From Lineus longissimus (lineage: Eukaryota > Nemertea > Pilidiophora > Heteronemertea > Lineidae), in assembly GCF_910592395.1 (NCBI RefSeq), contig NC_088309.1:1304501-1368500 (forward strand): 64,000 nt of DNA, read 5' to 3'. The notes below the pieces were generated by a model. That model was not told where the DNA came from and did not search any database. It worked only from the letters and a program-made list of their open reading frames with translations. Numbering within the stretch: position 1 is the first letter of the stretch; every line of letters starts with the position of its first letter. Shown here piece by piece: positions 38,826 through 50,800 of the stretch. A program made the translations under genes and the position numbers.

Positions 38826-38880
38826 CTATATTAGCGCTTTCTACCGTACAGCTATACGGTCTTAAAGCGCTTCAAAACAT
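38826..38880 (-). repeat. SINE/LINE-type 3' tail
   Basis: The minus strand reads AAGCGCTTTAAGAC and ends AAAGCGCTAATATAGA. It shares its GCGCTTTRAGAC...AGCGCTATATA layout with 7141-7190 and folds as an imperfect hairpin. It appears to be a dispersed retroelement tail. Confidence 0.45.
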
Positions 38881-38935
38881 TTCTAATCCAGAAAACATTC
38901 TGTGGAGCACAAAATACTCACACTTGGTCGTTTCA

Positions 38936-39199
38936 GGTCGACTGAAAGTGCCCAGTGCCGCTGGCCGAGCATCTAACCCAAGGCCTACTGATCACGGCCG
39001 GTTGAAAGTACCCAGAGGCAATGGCCGCGCCTCCGACCCAAGCCCTTCCAATTACGGCCAGTTGAAAGTGCCCACTGGCACTGGCCGAGCCTCTGACCCA
39101 CAATCTTCCAATGACAAAGTACCCAGAGGCGCTAACCGAGCCTCTGACCCAAACCCTTTTGATCTGGACAACGAGATGCATCAAACATGTTTGAACTAA
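38936..39199 (+). CDS. Exon encoding four 20-residue repeats (unknown protein)
   Basis: The frame from a TTTCAG acceptor-like site (about 38930-38935) to a TAA at 39197-39199 encodes GRLKVPSAAGRASNPRPTDH, GRLKVPRGNGRASDPSPSNY, GQLKVPTGTGRASDPQSSND and a shorter fourth unit KVPRGANRASDPNP, then a non-repeated tail. Many differences between units are silent (CTG/TTG for Leu, GTG/GTA for Val, CGA/CGC for Arg, GCA/GCC for Ala, TCT/TCC for Ser), suggesting selection on the protein. An ATG at 38924 could start the frame, but the acceptor makes a downstream exon likelier. No family recognised. Recurrent GR could be processing or amidation sites, which is speculation. Confidence 0.45.
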   Translation, partial: GRLKVPSAAGRASNPRPTDHGRLKVPRGNGRASDPSPSNYGQLKVPTGTGRASDPQSSNDKVPRGANRASDPNPFDLDNEMHQTCLN

Positions 39200-42100
39200 G
39201 AGTTTCTCAGTAACCCGAGTAATTCTTAAATGCAATTAGGTCAATGTTGAAGTGTCACTAAGTATCTTGAGCATTTAATTTTGTTGCACATTTGAAGTTC
39301 AATTGGTAGCCGAAGTGCTTAATTGTCTTGTACAAATGGCTTGAAAATCATGGCTGATTGTACTACAATGTACATGTAATATCATGGAACTTGAATGGTC
39401 ATGTGCGCTGTGTATTCTTCAGAGGCGTTGTAGAGCCCACCACATTTTGTAAACAAGCAAGAAAAACCTATCAAATCCATTGTTGCTCATTTCAGGCTTG
39501 TGGCGAAAGACGCTTACTTGCACTTGAACTGACTGAACATAACATTTCTTGCATGCTCGTTAGCGTTTAAAATCTGCCGATGAAGACACTACATCAACTC
39601 CACTGGCGTACACAGACTTTTGCTGAGGGTATTGCTGCTCTAAATATCACATTAAAGCTGACATGCATGCATAAAAACCCTAGCGGCCAAGTTAGAAAAC
39701 ACAAAGCCCGACCACCAAAAGACCAACTGCACTTGAAACATGATAGACACTCAGCGACTGCTCCACGGGTCCATTTCTAGTCGGTACATATTTCCAATGG
39801 CAATGTATCTGTCGCTGAAGATCAGGAGAATGACCAACTCTCTTTGGGTAAAGTGCAGCCAGTCAGGCTTAGAAGATCCCTCAGAAATGCATCTGTATGC
39901 TCCGTGCCTTGGTGCAATATTCAAATTACCAGTTCGTTTTTGGTACAATGAGGCACTCCGCTACTGTAAGTGGCTTTGACGGTACCCACTGAAAGCCAAA
40001 GAACGTGTAAACATTTCTCTAATTGTTCACTAGCTTACTCAATGAGCAGGATACACGTCTCCATAAATGTTACCACTGTCATTATGATAATATTTTGGTG
40101 ACAAAGACCTCATTAGTCGCATCTTATCTGAAGGATCTTTTCATCCAAATTCGTTCCACGCGCCTCAGGGGACTATCATTGATGGCGACAGGACTCCCAA
40201 AGGAAAGCCTCTCCTGGTTTTGTGCAGAGGATTAAAATAAACTTTGGTGAGCAAATTTGGCGAGTGAATTTTGTTGGCTATGTATAGCGCGTGGATACAT
40301 CAAAAACTGGTTGGGACCATTTCGAGGATATTTAAGTTAAACTTTCCCGGCACCCTAAATAAGTTAACCGAACAAGAGTCGCCATCTCGAATACTGGTTT
40401 CAGCAATCCACACTGCCGCCATGCATAGCAAAACTTTTCTAACTATACCTTAAAAGAGAAAATCCGATTGGAACCAGAGCCATTCGAATTGAAAGGACCT
40501 ACGGGGGGTAGAACCTGGTAATTTCAGCACATGGGGAACGATTAAACTAATGAGGGGAGATGATCCACGTAAACAATTATTAAGCAATCATCTTGTTTGA
40601 CTGGCTTTGAGGGGGAGAGGCCCTTGAAATTTGGAAACAATATTGCTGATGGTGATTGCCTTATGGCTCGGACAGGGCCTTTGAAGGGGTATTTGAAGAC
40701 AACCGGTCTTGTCATTCATTAAAGAGGGAAAGGATCACCGCGGGGAGTGCCATCATAAAATGGCGTCCGCCTTCTTTTCTAATGGCAATAGTTAGTCTGG
40801 ATAGATAATTGGGCAAATACTGAAGCTTGCAACTAAATATGTCTCTACTGCCATCGAGCTCACTGAGGTACAGACAAAAGAACAAACCAATTCTAATAAC
40901 TCTGGCCCGGGACTAAGGCAAATTGACAAGTCGACAGCTCTTGCTGTCTTTGGCCAAGGCGGAATTTGATTCGCCAAGGTGTATTCCTCTTTCACATGTC
41001 TTGCTCGTTTTTTACTCTTCTCTTGCCCACTGCGACAACGAACTACATTACGCCAGGTGTGCGGCTCAATAGTAATGTGGCTGCAGACACCAACAATTCC
41101 CCTAGCTAGCGATTGTCTGACTGGGACGTTGTTACCAAGCGAGTTCGCTCCGTAGTTGCTCCTTTGCTTCCTTATGCAAGGAAGAACCTTTTTCGCGCTC
41201 CAACCTTCTTCTTTTTGTCATTGAACGATTTAGACATGAGCAAATGTAGACTATGACCAAGCTTGTGTTCGCCATGGCCGGGTAGGCGCAGATTCTGACT
41301 GGCATCAGGGGGACGAGAACCAAGTATAACGAACGTGCTTACGAATTTCTGTTTTCAAGCCACAAGGCACCTGGTGGGCTTACTGCAGTAAGAAATACCT
41401 CATAGGACTAAGTGTCAAATTGTTATGCCTATCACAGGCTACAGCTGTCGGAGTGACACTAAAATTGATTCTTGCTGCATGTCAGTTTTATTCGGTCACT
41501 ATATATACACAAAGCACTTTTATAATGGTATAGATTTCACTTCATGGACCTAATGAGTGTTCTTTCTTGTGCAATATTAATAAGCTGCTGTCTGGCACGG
41601 TTTCGTATATACAGCACGGCTGCATTTAGTTTGCTATCAACGGGATGTAATATGCATAACAATGTCGATGCCTACCACATGTATCTACCTGCTATTTTAA
41701 TTTTTTTCGATCTAGTCTTTTCGTAGCACTTGCTCTCATATGCCTGTTTTGTTACCCGAACAGTAAGTTAATACAACGATACTATCGCTGAAATCAGCAT
41801 TCAGTATCCATGATCGAATTTATGATTTGTTTCCTGAAGATGCATAGGTATACGTACGTACAATATATCGTGCAGACGGCAGGACAATGAAAACGCATGC
41901 AGGTTCTTAAAAAACTGGAATGCTTGGATGTCAGATCAGCAGTGAAGATGACTTAGTGGGTACTTGGCGCAAAACAAGCGAGTATCCTGTTTCCCGGTTT
42001 TGTAAAAAAAAATACATGTAACAACAATGCGATATTCCTCTACATCATTATGAACTGCGCGGCGCTTTAATGTTGAAGCACCGTGGGTGAGATTCATCCA

Positions 42101-45100
42101 GTCTATATTGGGTTTCGGGGGCTGCTACACCGACAGCCTGAAAGCAAGTGCATGTAATGTACAGCCATTGTACTATTTGTGCAGCCGATATCGGTGAACA
42201 ATGGTTCTAAATTGCTAATAGTACATGTAGTATTTTATCTGACTGATCACTCGCCGATTTCCGAAAGGTTAAGGTACAGGAATCAAAGTGTAATAGCTGA
42301 TGCAAAGATAAGATTGATGAAAACTTCCAGGAACAAGACAAATAGGCGAATGAAGTATGATTGATTTACGGCTATACAGAACGCTTGCTTTTCATTGTGA
42401 CCTTAGAGAATTATACCACCAATGTTCAAGAAACATTTTTTACCCTGAGAACCCTACTCTTGTACGTTGAGCAAACGCGATCAGTGCAATCAAAGCCAAA
42501 CTAGTTAAGGTAAATTAATCAACATGGCCCATTGCCAGTAGGCCTTCTTGCCGAGAATACTGTGCCTTCTTACAAGACGTGATTGGAAATCAGAAAATAA
42601 TGTGCAATTTTGGCAGAATTCCCCCTGAAAGTAACTTGGTGAATCTGATAAGCTTGTTGGTGGCTGAATCAGAAAAAGGATCAGGAAATATACTTCAACA
42701 TGCTTGGCCTGTTACTGGTAGGTAAGCCAACGCCAGAGATAAGGAAGGTATCAATGAAGTATGTGATACAATAGCGATTACTTGTGGCTTAATCATTAAG
42801 GTAACAGCTACACGCTTGGGGTGAAGCAAGATCACCAGAAGCTACTGTGTTGTTTGCAACATAAACACAGATAAAACCGAACAGAATACTAGGACACTTT
42901 GCGTCCCGACAAGGAGTAGGACCTCTGATGGGTCATACACCTCACTGCCGATGCTCTCACCACTGCACTCCCTAGCAGAATTCCCACAATTTCCTCCGAC
43001 CTTGTGAAGGTCGGTGCGGCGCAGATGAGAAGGTCATGGTGACCTCGGTTATCCCCTGCCCATGTCAAAGACAAGTCCTGTCACGGTGTAGAACTCATGA
43101 TTGACGAATCAAACCAATTAGGGGAAATTCTAGACCCTCTTTAATGGAATAATTGTGTACCCTTTTACAATAGGGCACACCGACACCGTTTCTGTGAGGT
43201 AACCCATTGTGAGGCTTGTATCAGTTAATGCTCGAGTTTGATAGCCAAGGGTAAAGCCGTGATGGGGAGGTGAGTGAAGGTCTGAGATACAGTATTCAAT
43301 GCTATCCGATGACAAATTCATTTGTTCCCTTAAAATCTGTGAGGAAATGCGAAACCGCCACATATTCAGGATAGAGTTAGAACACAATGAAATGCTTATA
43401 TCGTGTCTCCTGTCTCACCCGATCCGCGTACCCACTTGAGTAATGATGTGTCTGCAGTGCATAGAAAGAAAATCGCTCAAAGGAGATCATGATAAACGTC
43501 CCGAGAAAGTCCTTCCCATACTACAGCTAAACGTCAGATGGCGGAATCTCGATTACGAGCCCGTATTTCTCTGAAATTGGCGCAATAGTCGGACGTTGGT
43601 AACCCCTGCGATGCTCCAGGCTGTTAGATAAGAAGTCTTCGGTGACCTTCAATAAAATATCGTCAATTATCTAGTAAAACATGATGTTCTATTTGTAAAA
43701 CACAATCCAATCCTTCTTTAGAGATCGTTGTAAGGCTTTAGGCTACACGAAATACGTTTTGAGATATTTTCATAAGAAAATAAGGAAAATATTGATGTAT
43801 TGTATCATGAGTGCAAAACCTTTTTGCATTGGTACACATCGCAATTCCATTAAATATTTCATAGTTCGTAAATTGATCCTAATTCTTCTAGTTAAGGCCA
43901 TATAGGTCCACAACTCTCTCCGGGAATTGTATTCTGTGACAGGAAAGGTTTGTATAATATGTCCTCAGATGCCACAAGGTGATTGTTCAAAGGCTGATGC
44001 ATTCCAAATCTTCCTTTCGTCTCGTCCAGATCTTAGTGGAATTGGTCATCGATCTCAAGACAATAAGTCGTTGTTACAGCTATCAAATTACCATAGAGCC
44101 TATCTGATGCGTTTGCGTTACTGTAGCCAATGACATCTTAATCTGATTCGATGGCAGAGTTGTGAGCCTCATCTGTAAGGACACGTTTTCGATTACAAAA
44201 TGACCTCCCTTCAAGGCAATTGAACTCGAAGCTGGATCGGATCCTCCAAGCGGCTATTTTCACCACCAACTTCAGTAGAGTATTCGCGGTATAGGTTTGT
44301 ATTTGCCAATGTTTACCAAAACCACCGCCAATAATATATATAGTTGCAGTTATTTGAAGACAGTCGATTAGACGTGCTGTAAACTTTCCACCTGCCTGCC
44401 TATGTGAAGGCGCCTAGTGACTATAGCTAGCAGGGTCTCTCCTCTGAATAAACCCTTGCTAAGAAAAAATCGTTTCTATCACGCAAAAGCCGACCAGGAA
44501 TAGGTCACATTTGTATAGCTAAGATCAGCTTGTAGTCGACCTAATCTCATAACAGCATATAACTTGAAACAGTCCCGCCCCACCTCTTCACCATCGCCAA
44601 TGTTCAGATTGTGCAAACAGTTCCTTTGACGCTTGTCATGAAATATTTAGGTTTGGTGGCTTAATCAAATTTACTTTTTCGAAAGCCCACTCATTTGTAT
44701 TGGGGTGATGACAGATTCTAATTCCTTTGCGATATGTTTCAGTAACACCGCATTGCATGTACTAACCGTAGGCCTGCATGATTTTCGTAAGGCAGGATGA
44801 GACACTCATACCAATACTTATTGACCAAAGGAAAGATCATCAATGACTGTCTCAAAAATTGCCTTAGGATGCAAGTCAAGGATATTAGTATGTCGAAAGC
44901 CAAATGTGAATGTGGTCGCACTCTGTCTTATTCGAAATACATTATTAAGTTGGCTGAATATCTAAATAGAATAGAGCTTTTCCCCCAAAGTAATATCAGC
45001 ATGCTAAATGATTATTTTCTTACCTCAGATTTACTTTTGGGCTCTCCATTGGTGTTGATTATAGTTCAGTTAAAAATCGCCTAATCCTTCAGCATACTAA

Positions 45101-47806
45101 ACGCAGCTTTGAGTCTTTGTCATTCGAATGTCCAATATTTCCTAACATATGTTCGTCTAATCGTGTGAGTATTTTCCTAAGATTCCTTCAACAAACATAT
45201 ATCTTTCACCAATAGCCAAGCCGAAACATAAACTACATGGGCCTTCCACGCGAACCACAGCTTATAAATAAACCTGTCCAACAGACTAGAGTGTACATCT
45301 ACATATATGACTGTGGTGAATATATCACTTTCCAAATTAGGCGGGATATCCAAATATCAAAAGGCAAATCCTGAAATGTTTTTGAGTTAACTCAACTGGT
45401 TTGCAGAAGGTCGTCAGAATGCCTCATTAAGTCTTAACTGTTTGTATCCGTTGATCGCACAAAGACCAAATACAGCATACGGTGTTTGTACTTCCCGGTA
45501 TCAACTCCGTCCCTCTTACTTTCGCCTCCTAGTTTACCAACAATAATTTGAATATCAGATTTCGGCTCACTGCTTGTCTGCAGCCTGTCTGGATTTGCAG
45601 ATCAATAGGTGATGTAGCCCGAAACAGAGTTGAGTTTGATTGTGTGCCAGTGGGACCAAATAAATCAAGCCACTCCAGCAGGCGGTGCAGTCCGTGTCGT
45701 CACTCAGCGTGAGTTTATTGTTCACGTTGGGGTTATTTCCAGTACGTAATAGCAGGATTTGTACTGTCTTATGCATAACCTTACCCTAGCATTTCCTTCC
45801 ATGCTATCAGTTTACGATTTTTTACTCTTATGTCAGTATCTCACTAGCTCCTAGGATCGTTCGTGCCAATGCTTTATCGGCGGAATTCTGGCAGAGTAAT
45901 TTTATGTATATTGTGAAATTTGCGGACTTTCCTCGAGTTTCAGATGAAATTACATAACGTATCGTTCAACTGCTCCATATTTTTGTGTGAAATCACCACG
46001 ATTTCTCGTGAAAACACTTTGAATCCAAGCAAATATTTTGGTCATAAGACAAAAGGTCAATTGAGAAATGAACAATTTGCGTTTTGTGACACTGGAGTAC
46101 TCTAATATCTGCTAACTAATATCTGCTAAAACACGATATGAGTTGTTTAGGGTTGGAGTTCCGTTGACCAAAGATTAATCGCTAAACCAAAAGCCTTTCC
46201 TCAAATGAAACAGATTTGACCTGTCAAAACACACTAATAACCAAGTCGTAATCCCCTTCCAGACCATGATAAAAAAGCAAAGAAAGAATTCCCGATTAAC
46301 TGCCTTTCAATTTAATGCGCGTTTTACAAGGAATTTCAAGTTTTCGAGCATAACAGTTATATTCAAGTGCTTTGTCGGCAAATTCAATTCTCTCAGTCAA
46401 AAAGTAAAAGAAATACTTACTTCAACAAGCAAAACCCTTCTTCGTGAAATTTTAATCCGGTTTAACTTTAATATGTTTCAAATTCTTTCACGTACCTGTC
46501 ATTGTTTACCCGTCGAATGTTTCATGTCAGGTTTTATGAAGAAAGCCATTCGAATTACAGTTTCAATCACGACGGACGTTAGAAATGATTAAAAGAAATA
46601 CACAAAATGCTTCAGGGCAAAAGCTCTTATATCGACAATTATAAACTACTTGTATGTCCAAAAGAACTTTATCGAAATATTCAGCTTGACATATTTGTTT
46701 TTGCTCTCCTTTGTTTACAATTAGGACGGACACTTTTCCAGTCGGGACATTTTAGACTATCACACCTGACTAGTTTGATGAGGTGAACTTTCGCAGACGC
46801 CACCAAGACAACGCTATCAACAAAAGATCGCGAACAGGATATTTGTCTTCATGATCATTACACGCGGATTTCTTCTAATGTGTTTACTGATAGCAATCAA
46901 AACATGATTACCTGACTGACACGATATCAAACAAATTTTCGCACTGCTTTATATCTGAATTATTGACAAGAAAAATGAAAATCATTTCTTGGAAATTATC
47001 GTAATCCACCAAAATGAAAACATGCCAGATTTTCGTGTATGTCGCAAAAATAAGACGCGCGATACGATTATTTACAAGTCACGGTTAGGCCTAGAATAAG
47101 GTTAGAAAATCATTGGTGATATTTACATGTGGTACCATCATGATTTCGTCTCAATTTATATTTTGTCCCAGGCAATTGTTGATGTAATTGCATATGTCAA
47201 GCGTAAAATATGATTTGATAGAATGACACACTTTTATGATTGTGCTATTGATATTTTTATCATATTGTGAAATGACATAGTTTGTTTTCTCACAACTCTG
47301 TTAACCTCAGGTTTATATTAGATAGTGTCATCTCATTTGAAGGTCCTTCTGGAACCCACTTGAGAGCAAACGACAGAATATGCACAGACGTTTGTTTCAT
47401 AATTGCTGTTGCTGACCTCGTTGCACCGCCTCAGCAACTGAAACGAAATTCGGAATTTTCTCCGATCTGGCCATTTGCTTCAACATTTTCCGTGATTTTG
47501 TGGCGCCAACTACACCGTATGATCATTACTACGTTAGGGTTGGTGCCTTGCGCCACATGTAGCGAGAGTTCGCGTCAAGAAACCGCCGTAATAATCTCAT
47601 GCACATTGTTCACATTAAAAAGCAGTTACAAGAAGTCTGATGAATGAACAATTTCAAAATTATAGTCTTCTGACAACTCCGTAAAAAAAGACAAAAGAGT
47701 CAGTACTTCAATGCGAAGGAGAGACGAACACCTTTCGCAATGTGCAATACCGGAAACGTTTGAGTCATTCTTGCGCTTTCACTTCTAGAAGGGCCGAAAT
47801 GTCATC

Positions 47807-50800
47807 TCATTCTCGAAGCGGTTGCTTTTCCAATTTTCCCTCATCGTACTTTGAGAGCGTTGCCTCGATCACCTCCTTGGAGAGGCTTATTTCCTGCTGG
47901 ACATTCTTCCACTGCTCCGGGAGGTTGAGGCACAGGAGCATTGGGTACCGGGGCTCCTTTATTCCGATGAAATCAAAAAGAGAGTGCAAGACATCTTCGG
48001 CGTCCTAAAAGAAAAAAAACCGCTGACTTAACGGTCATCAACAGTCTAGAACACATCAGAGAGGTAGCCAGTTGTAGACTTCCTCTGCCACCTGTGGCTG
48101 AATTTACTACTACTCTGTGAGCTTATTTGCCTCGGCTAAGCTCGACGAGCTTGTTGTTGATTCACCCAGGTGATTCCCCAGCATAATTAGCTTACTTTAC
48201 GGTATCGGCGGGTTAGTCGTTAATTTTGCCCCTCATAGAGAAATCTCCGCACTCCGTGGTGGCATTTCTAACGACAAACCTTTCTCTCCATGGTGGCAAG
48301 ATCAAAACAGCCCCTTTACAACTTCACCTGAGATGTCACATACTAATTACTTACACAGTGTCCCTGAGGTGAGAAGTAATTGTACCTGGCTATGTGTGAT
48401 AACACAGTCGTTGCGAGTGATACATGTATTACACAGACCTGCAATGGGGCCCTGTCAGCAAGCTTGCGATTCTGATTTGCAGGTAGTGGTCAATCATCGC
48501 AGTTTACTGTATATCGAGATGTCACATGCCCTGTACGATTCATGTCGGCAAAGTCGAACCTGACGCATGCGTTGTCACAATGTTAATAGTCGAATCCTAC
48601 CCGTCATTGTTGCTGATTTATACTTACATCGGCAGATCCGTAGAAGAACGATGGTGCCCCCTCCTTATTGAAGTATCTCTCGGCCGTACCTTGCATTGCC
48701 TCTCTCAGCTCATCCTCCGTCTCAATATCTGAAATGGAAACAAATTACAAATACCTTATAATGTCTTGAGCGATAAGTGATTTGACTAGAATACAGGTGT
48801 TGAAGGATATCGAGTCTCCTGGAAACATTATCGAGGAATTTTAAAGTCCTCTGCACAGAATGTATATGTTATCGTCCAATGTTGGTCACCATCTTCGTCA
48901 CTTTCTGAGACCGAAGAATGATCGATTATTTTGTAGGGCGAGGCAAAAATGCATTCCTTGATGTCTAATAATTACTTGGCAGTGCAAAAATGACAATCCC
49001 AATCATTGGAAAATTTTTGCAGCAAGTCACTTATTGTTGATATCGACATCAAAGTCAAATATTTTCGTAAATATATAAAAAAACTTAATTCAAGCTCAAG
49101 AATAAACTCTAACCTTCTTCTTGTCCGATTAGTAACACGCAGAGGTCATCATTCAATGCCTCGAATGTGTCGCCTCCTAATTTGCTCAAAGGTTTAGGTA
49201 ACCAAGGAAATTCCTAGAAAAGTAAAAAAGGGGTAAAGACATCGGTAATCTGTAAACACGTCTCTCACCAATCACATTCACTCCCCGCCATATGATTATT
49301 TCCATCTGAACAGGAAACACTACCCATAACTGGAAGCATGTTTATCTCTCGAGTATGGGATGTACAGCATACGCTGGTATGTCTGACAGAGTCAAGAGCT
49401 AACGCACATGACCTTGACGATGACTCCGAGTTGAGACGATCACCTTGACCATATCCGTGACCATATAACCTTGACCTTGACCTTGAGCGTAATCGTAAAC
49501 ATGACCATGACCTACCTTTCCATCTGGGTCTTCTTCCACTGCCCTCCGCGCATTCTGCGTTAACAGTTGGTCATTTTCGTCTAAGAGAATCAGCATAGGG
49601 ATTCCTGGAACGGGGGGGAAAATCGTGTATGTTTGTAAAGGTCATGCTCGACCACACTTTGTGAAACCACAGTTGCAATAATCGAATGCTTGAATTTTAG
49701 GTCTACCCGAACAGTCTTAATTAGACAACCAAAAAGACCAACAGTGAGGTATCAATGTCTATTCTAAAAGGGCTCATAATGAACACTGGCCATTAAAGTT
49801 TAACCAAGCGGTTTTTGTTTGCGACACCGAGCCTTGATTAGACAACCAATCACTGCTAGCTCTGTATCAGTTATGTAACAGAGGAAAAACATCAAGGTCC
49901 AACCGGGGATTGAACCCGGGACCTATCGCTTATAAGGCCATCACTCTACCGACTGAGCTAAAGGGAATTTCCCTCTAGCCTGGGCCATGATGCCACCACT
50001 ACATACTCCCCCTGTTCGGGAAAGTTGTGTCCTCACAACCAGGTTCTTCCGTGATACAAAGGGTTAATTCATTATCCAAAGACACACCAGCATCTAAACA
50101 AATTATTAGTACCCTTTTACCACGTTGGGCGCCAAATGTAACAGAGGAAAAACATCAAGGTCCAACCGGGGATTGAACCCGGGACCTCTCGCTTATAAGG
50201 CCATCACTCTACCGACTGAGCTAAAGGGAATTTCCCCTCTAGCCTGGGCTAGTAGGAATGATGCCACCACTACAGTTACTTAAACATCGCAATCACTCAG
50301 ACTATTGTCGCTGTCTTCAATACCTACCATCAATTTCAAATAACAACTCTAGTTTCTTCTTTGTCTGGCTCTCCAAGGGCAAAGCGAGCCAAGGCATGGT
50401 TTCCAAATGATCTTGAAATGAGTCCACATCTTTGTCGGATGATATGAACACAATCTCAAACTTCTTACCATCATCTCGGAGTTTGTTGTACGTTTCCACG
50501 AGGTGTGGGGTGAACGTTCGACATGGCGGACACTGCGTGAGAGCGTGAAACTATTATCGTAAGCTCATTAATTAAAAGAAAGAAAACCTGAACTGCAACG
50601 TTACATGCATTTTGATATTGGTTCTGCACAAGCAGCCGTATGATAGTTCTCCCGTGAGCGTCTCAGAAGAGGTCGTTAGCGCCCGAGACACACCGAGATT
50701 AAATTGGCCATCTGCTGAAAATAAAGTTTTGCACTTTTTTCAGTTTTGGAGGGCTGCACGGGCAGTTGTCCATGTGCCTACTGTTAACTATGACTGGACC

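Larger units (their letters stand above)
34610..47806. other. 13 kb gene-poor interval
   Basis: Only the repeat-encoding exon at 38936-39199 looks coding. A SINE-type 3' tail lies at about 38826-38880. Unique, relatively GC-rich patches at 40500-40760 and 43900-44130 have no frame support and might be regulatory. Other open frames (for example 46266-46592 and 47282-47647) have no recognisable domain or splice context. Confidence 0.5.
49874..50274 (-). mobile_element. TRIM-type miniature LTR retrotransposon with tRNA-like LTRs
   Basis: Two direct repeats, 49874-50003 (130 bp) and 50137-50274 (138 bp), each begin TGTAACA and end CTACA (plus strand) and flank 133 bp. The flanking sequence is duplicated (GTTA at 49870-49873 and 50275-50278). 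On the minus strand the internal region begins TT then TGGCGCCCAACGTGG, complementary to the 3' end of tRNA-Lys as used for retroviral priming, and ends with a purine run CAGGGGGAG before the other LTR. There is no coding capacity, so it would need enzymes in trans. The LTRs differ mainly by one substitution and an 8-bp gap. Confidence 0.8.

Noticed and set aside
46266-46592. 108-codon plus-strand frame
   Set aside because: Low-complexity Lys/Phe/Ile/Ser composition expected from AT-rich DNA; no domain and no splice context.
49895-50229. Two genuine tRNA-Ile(UAU) genes
   Set aside because: The acceptor stems do not pair, and both copies lie inside longer direct repeats with retrotransposon signals. 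They are tRNA-like modules of an LTR.
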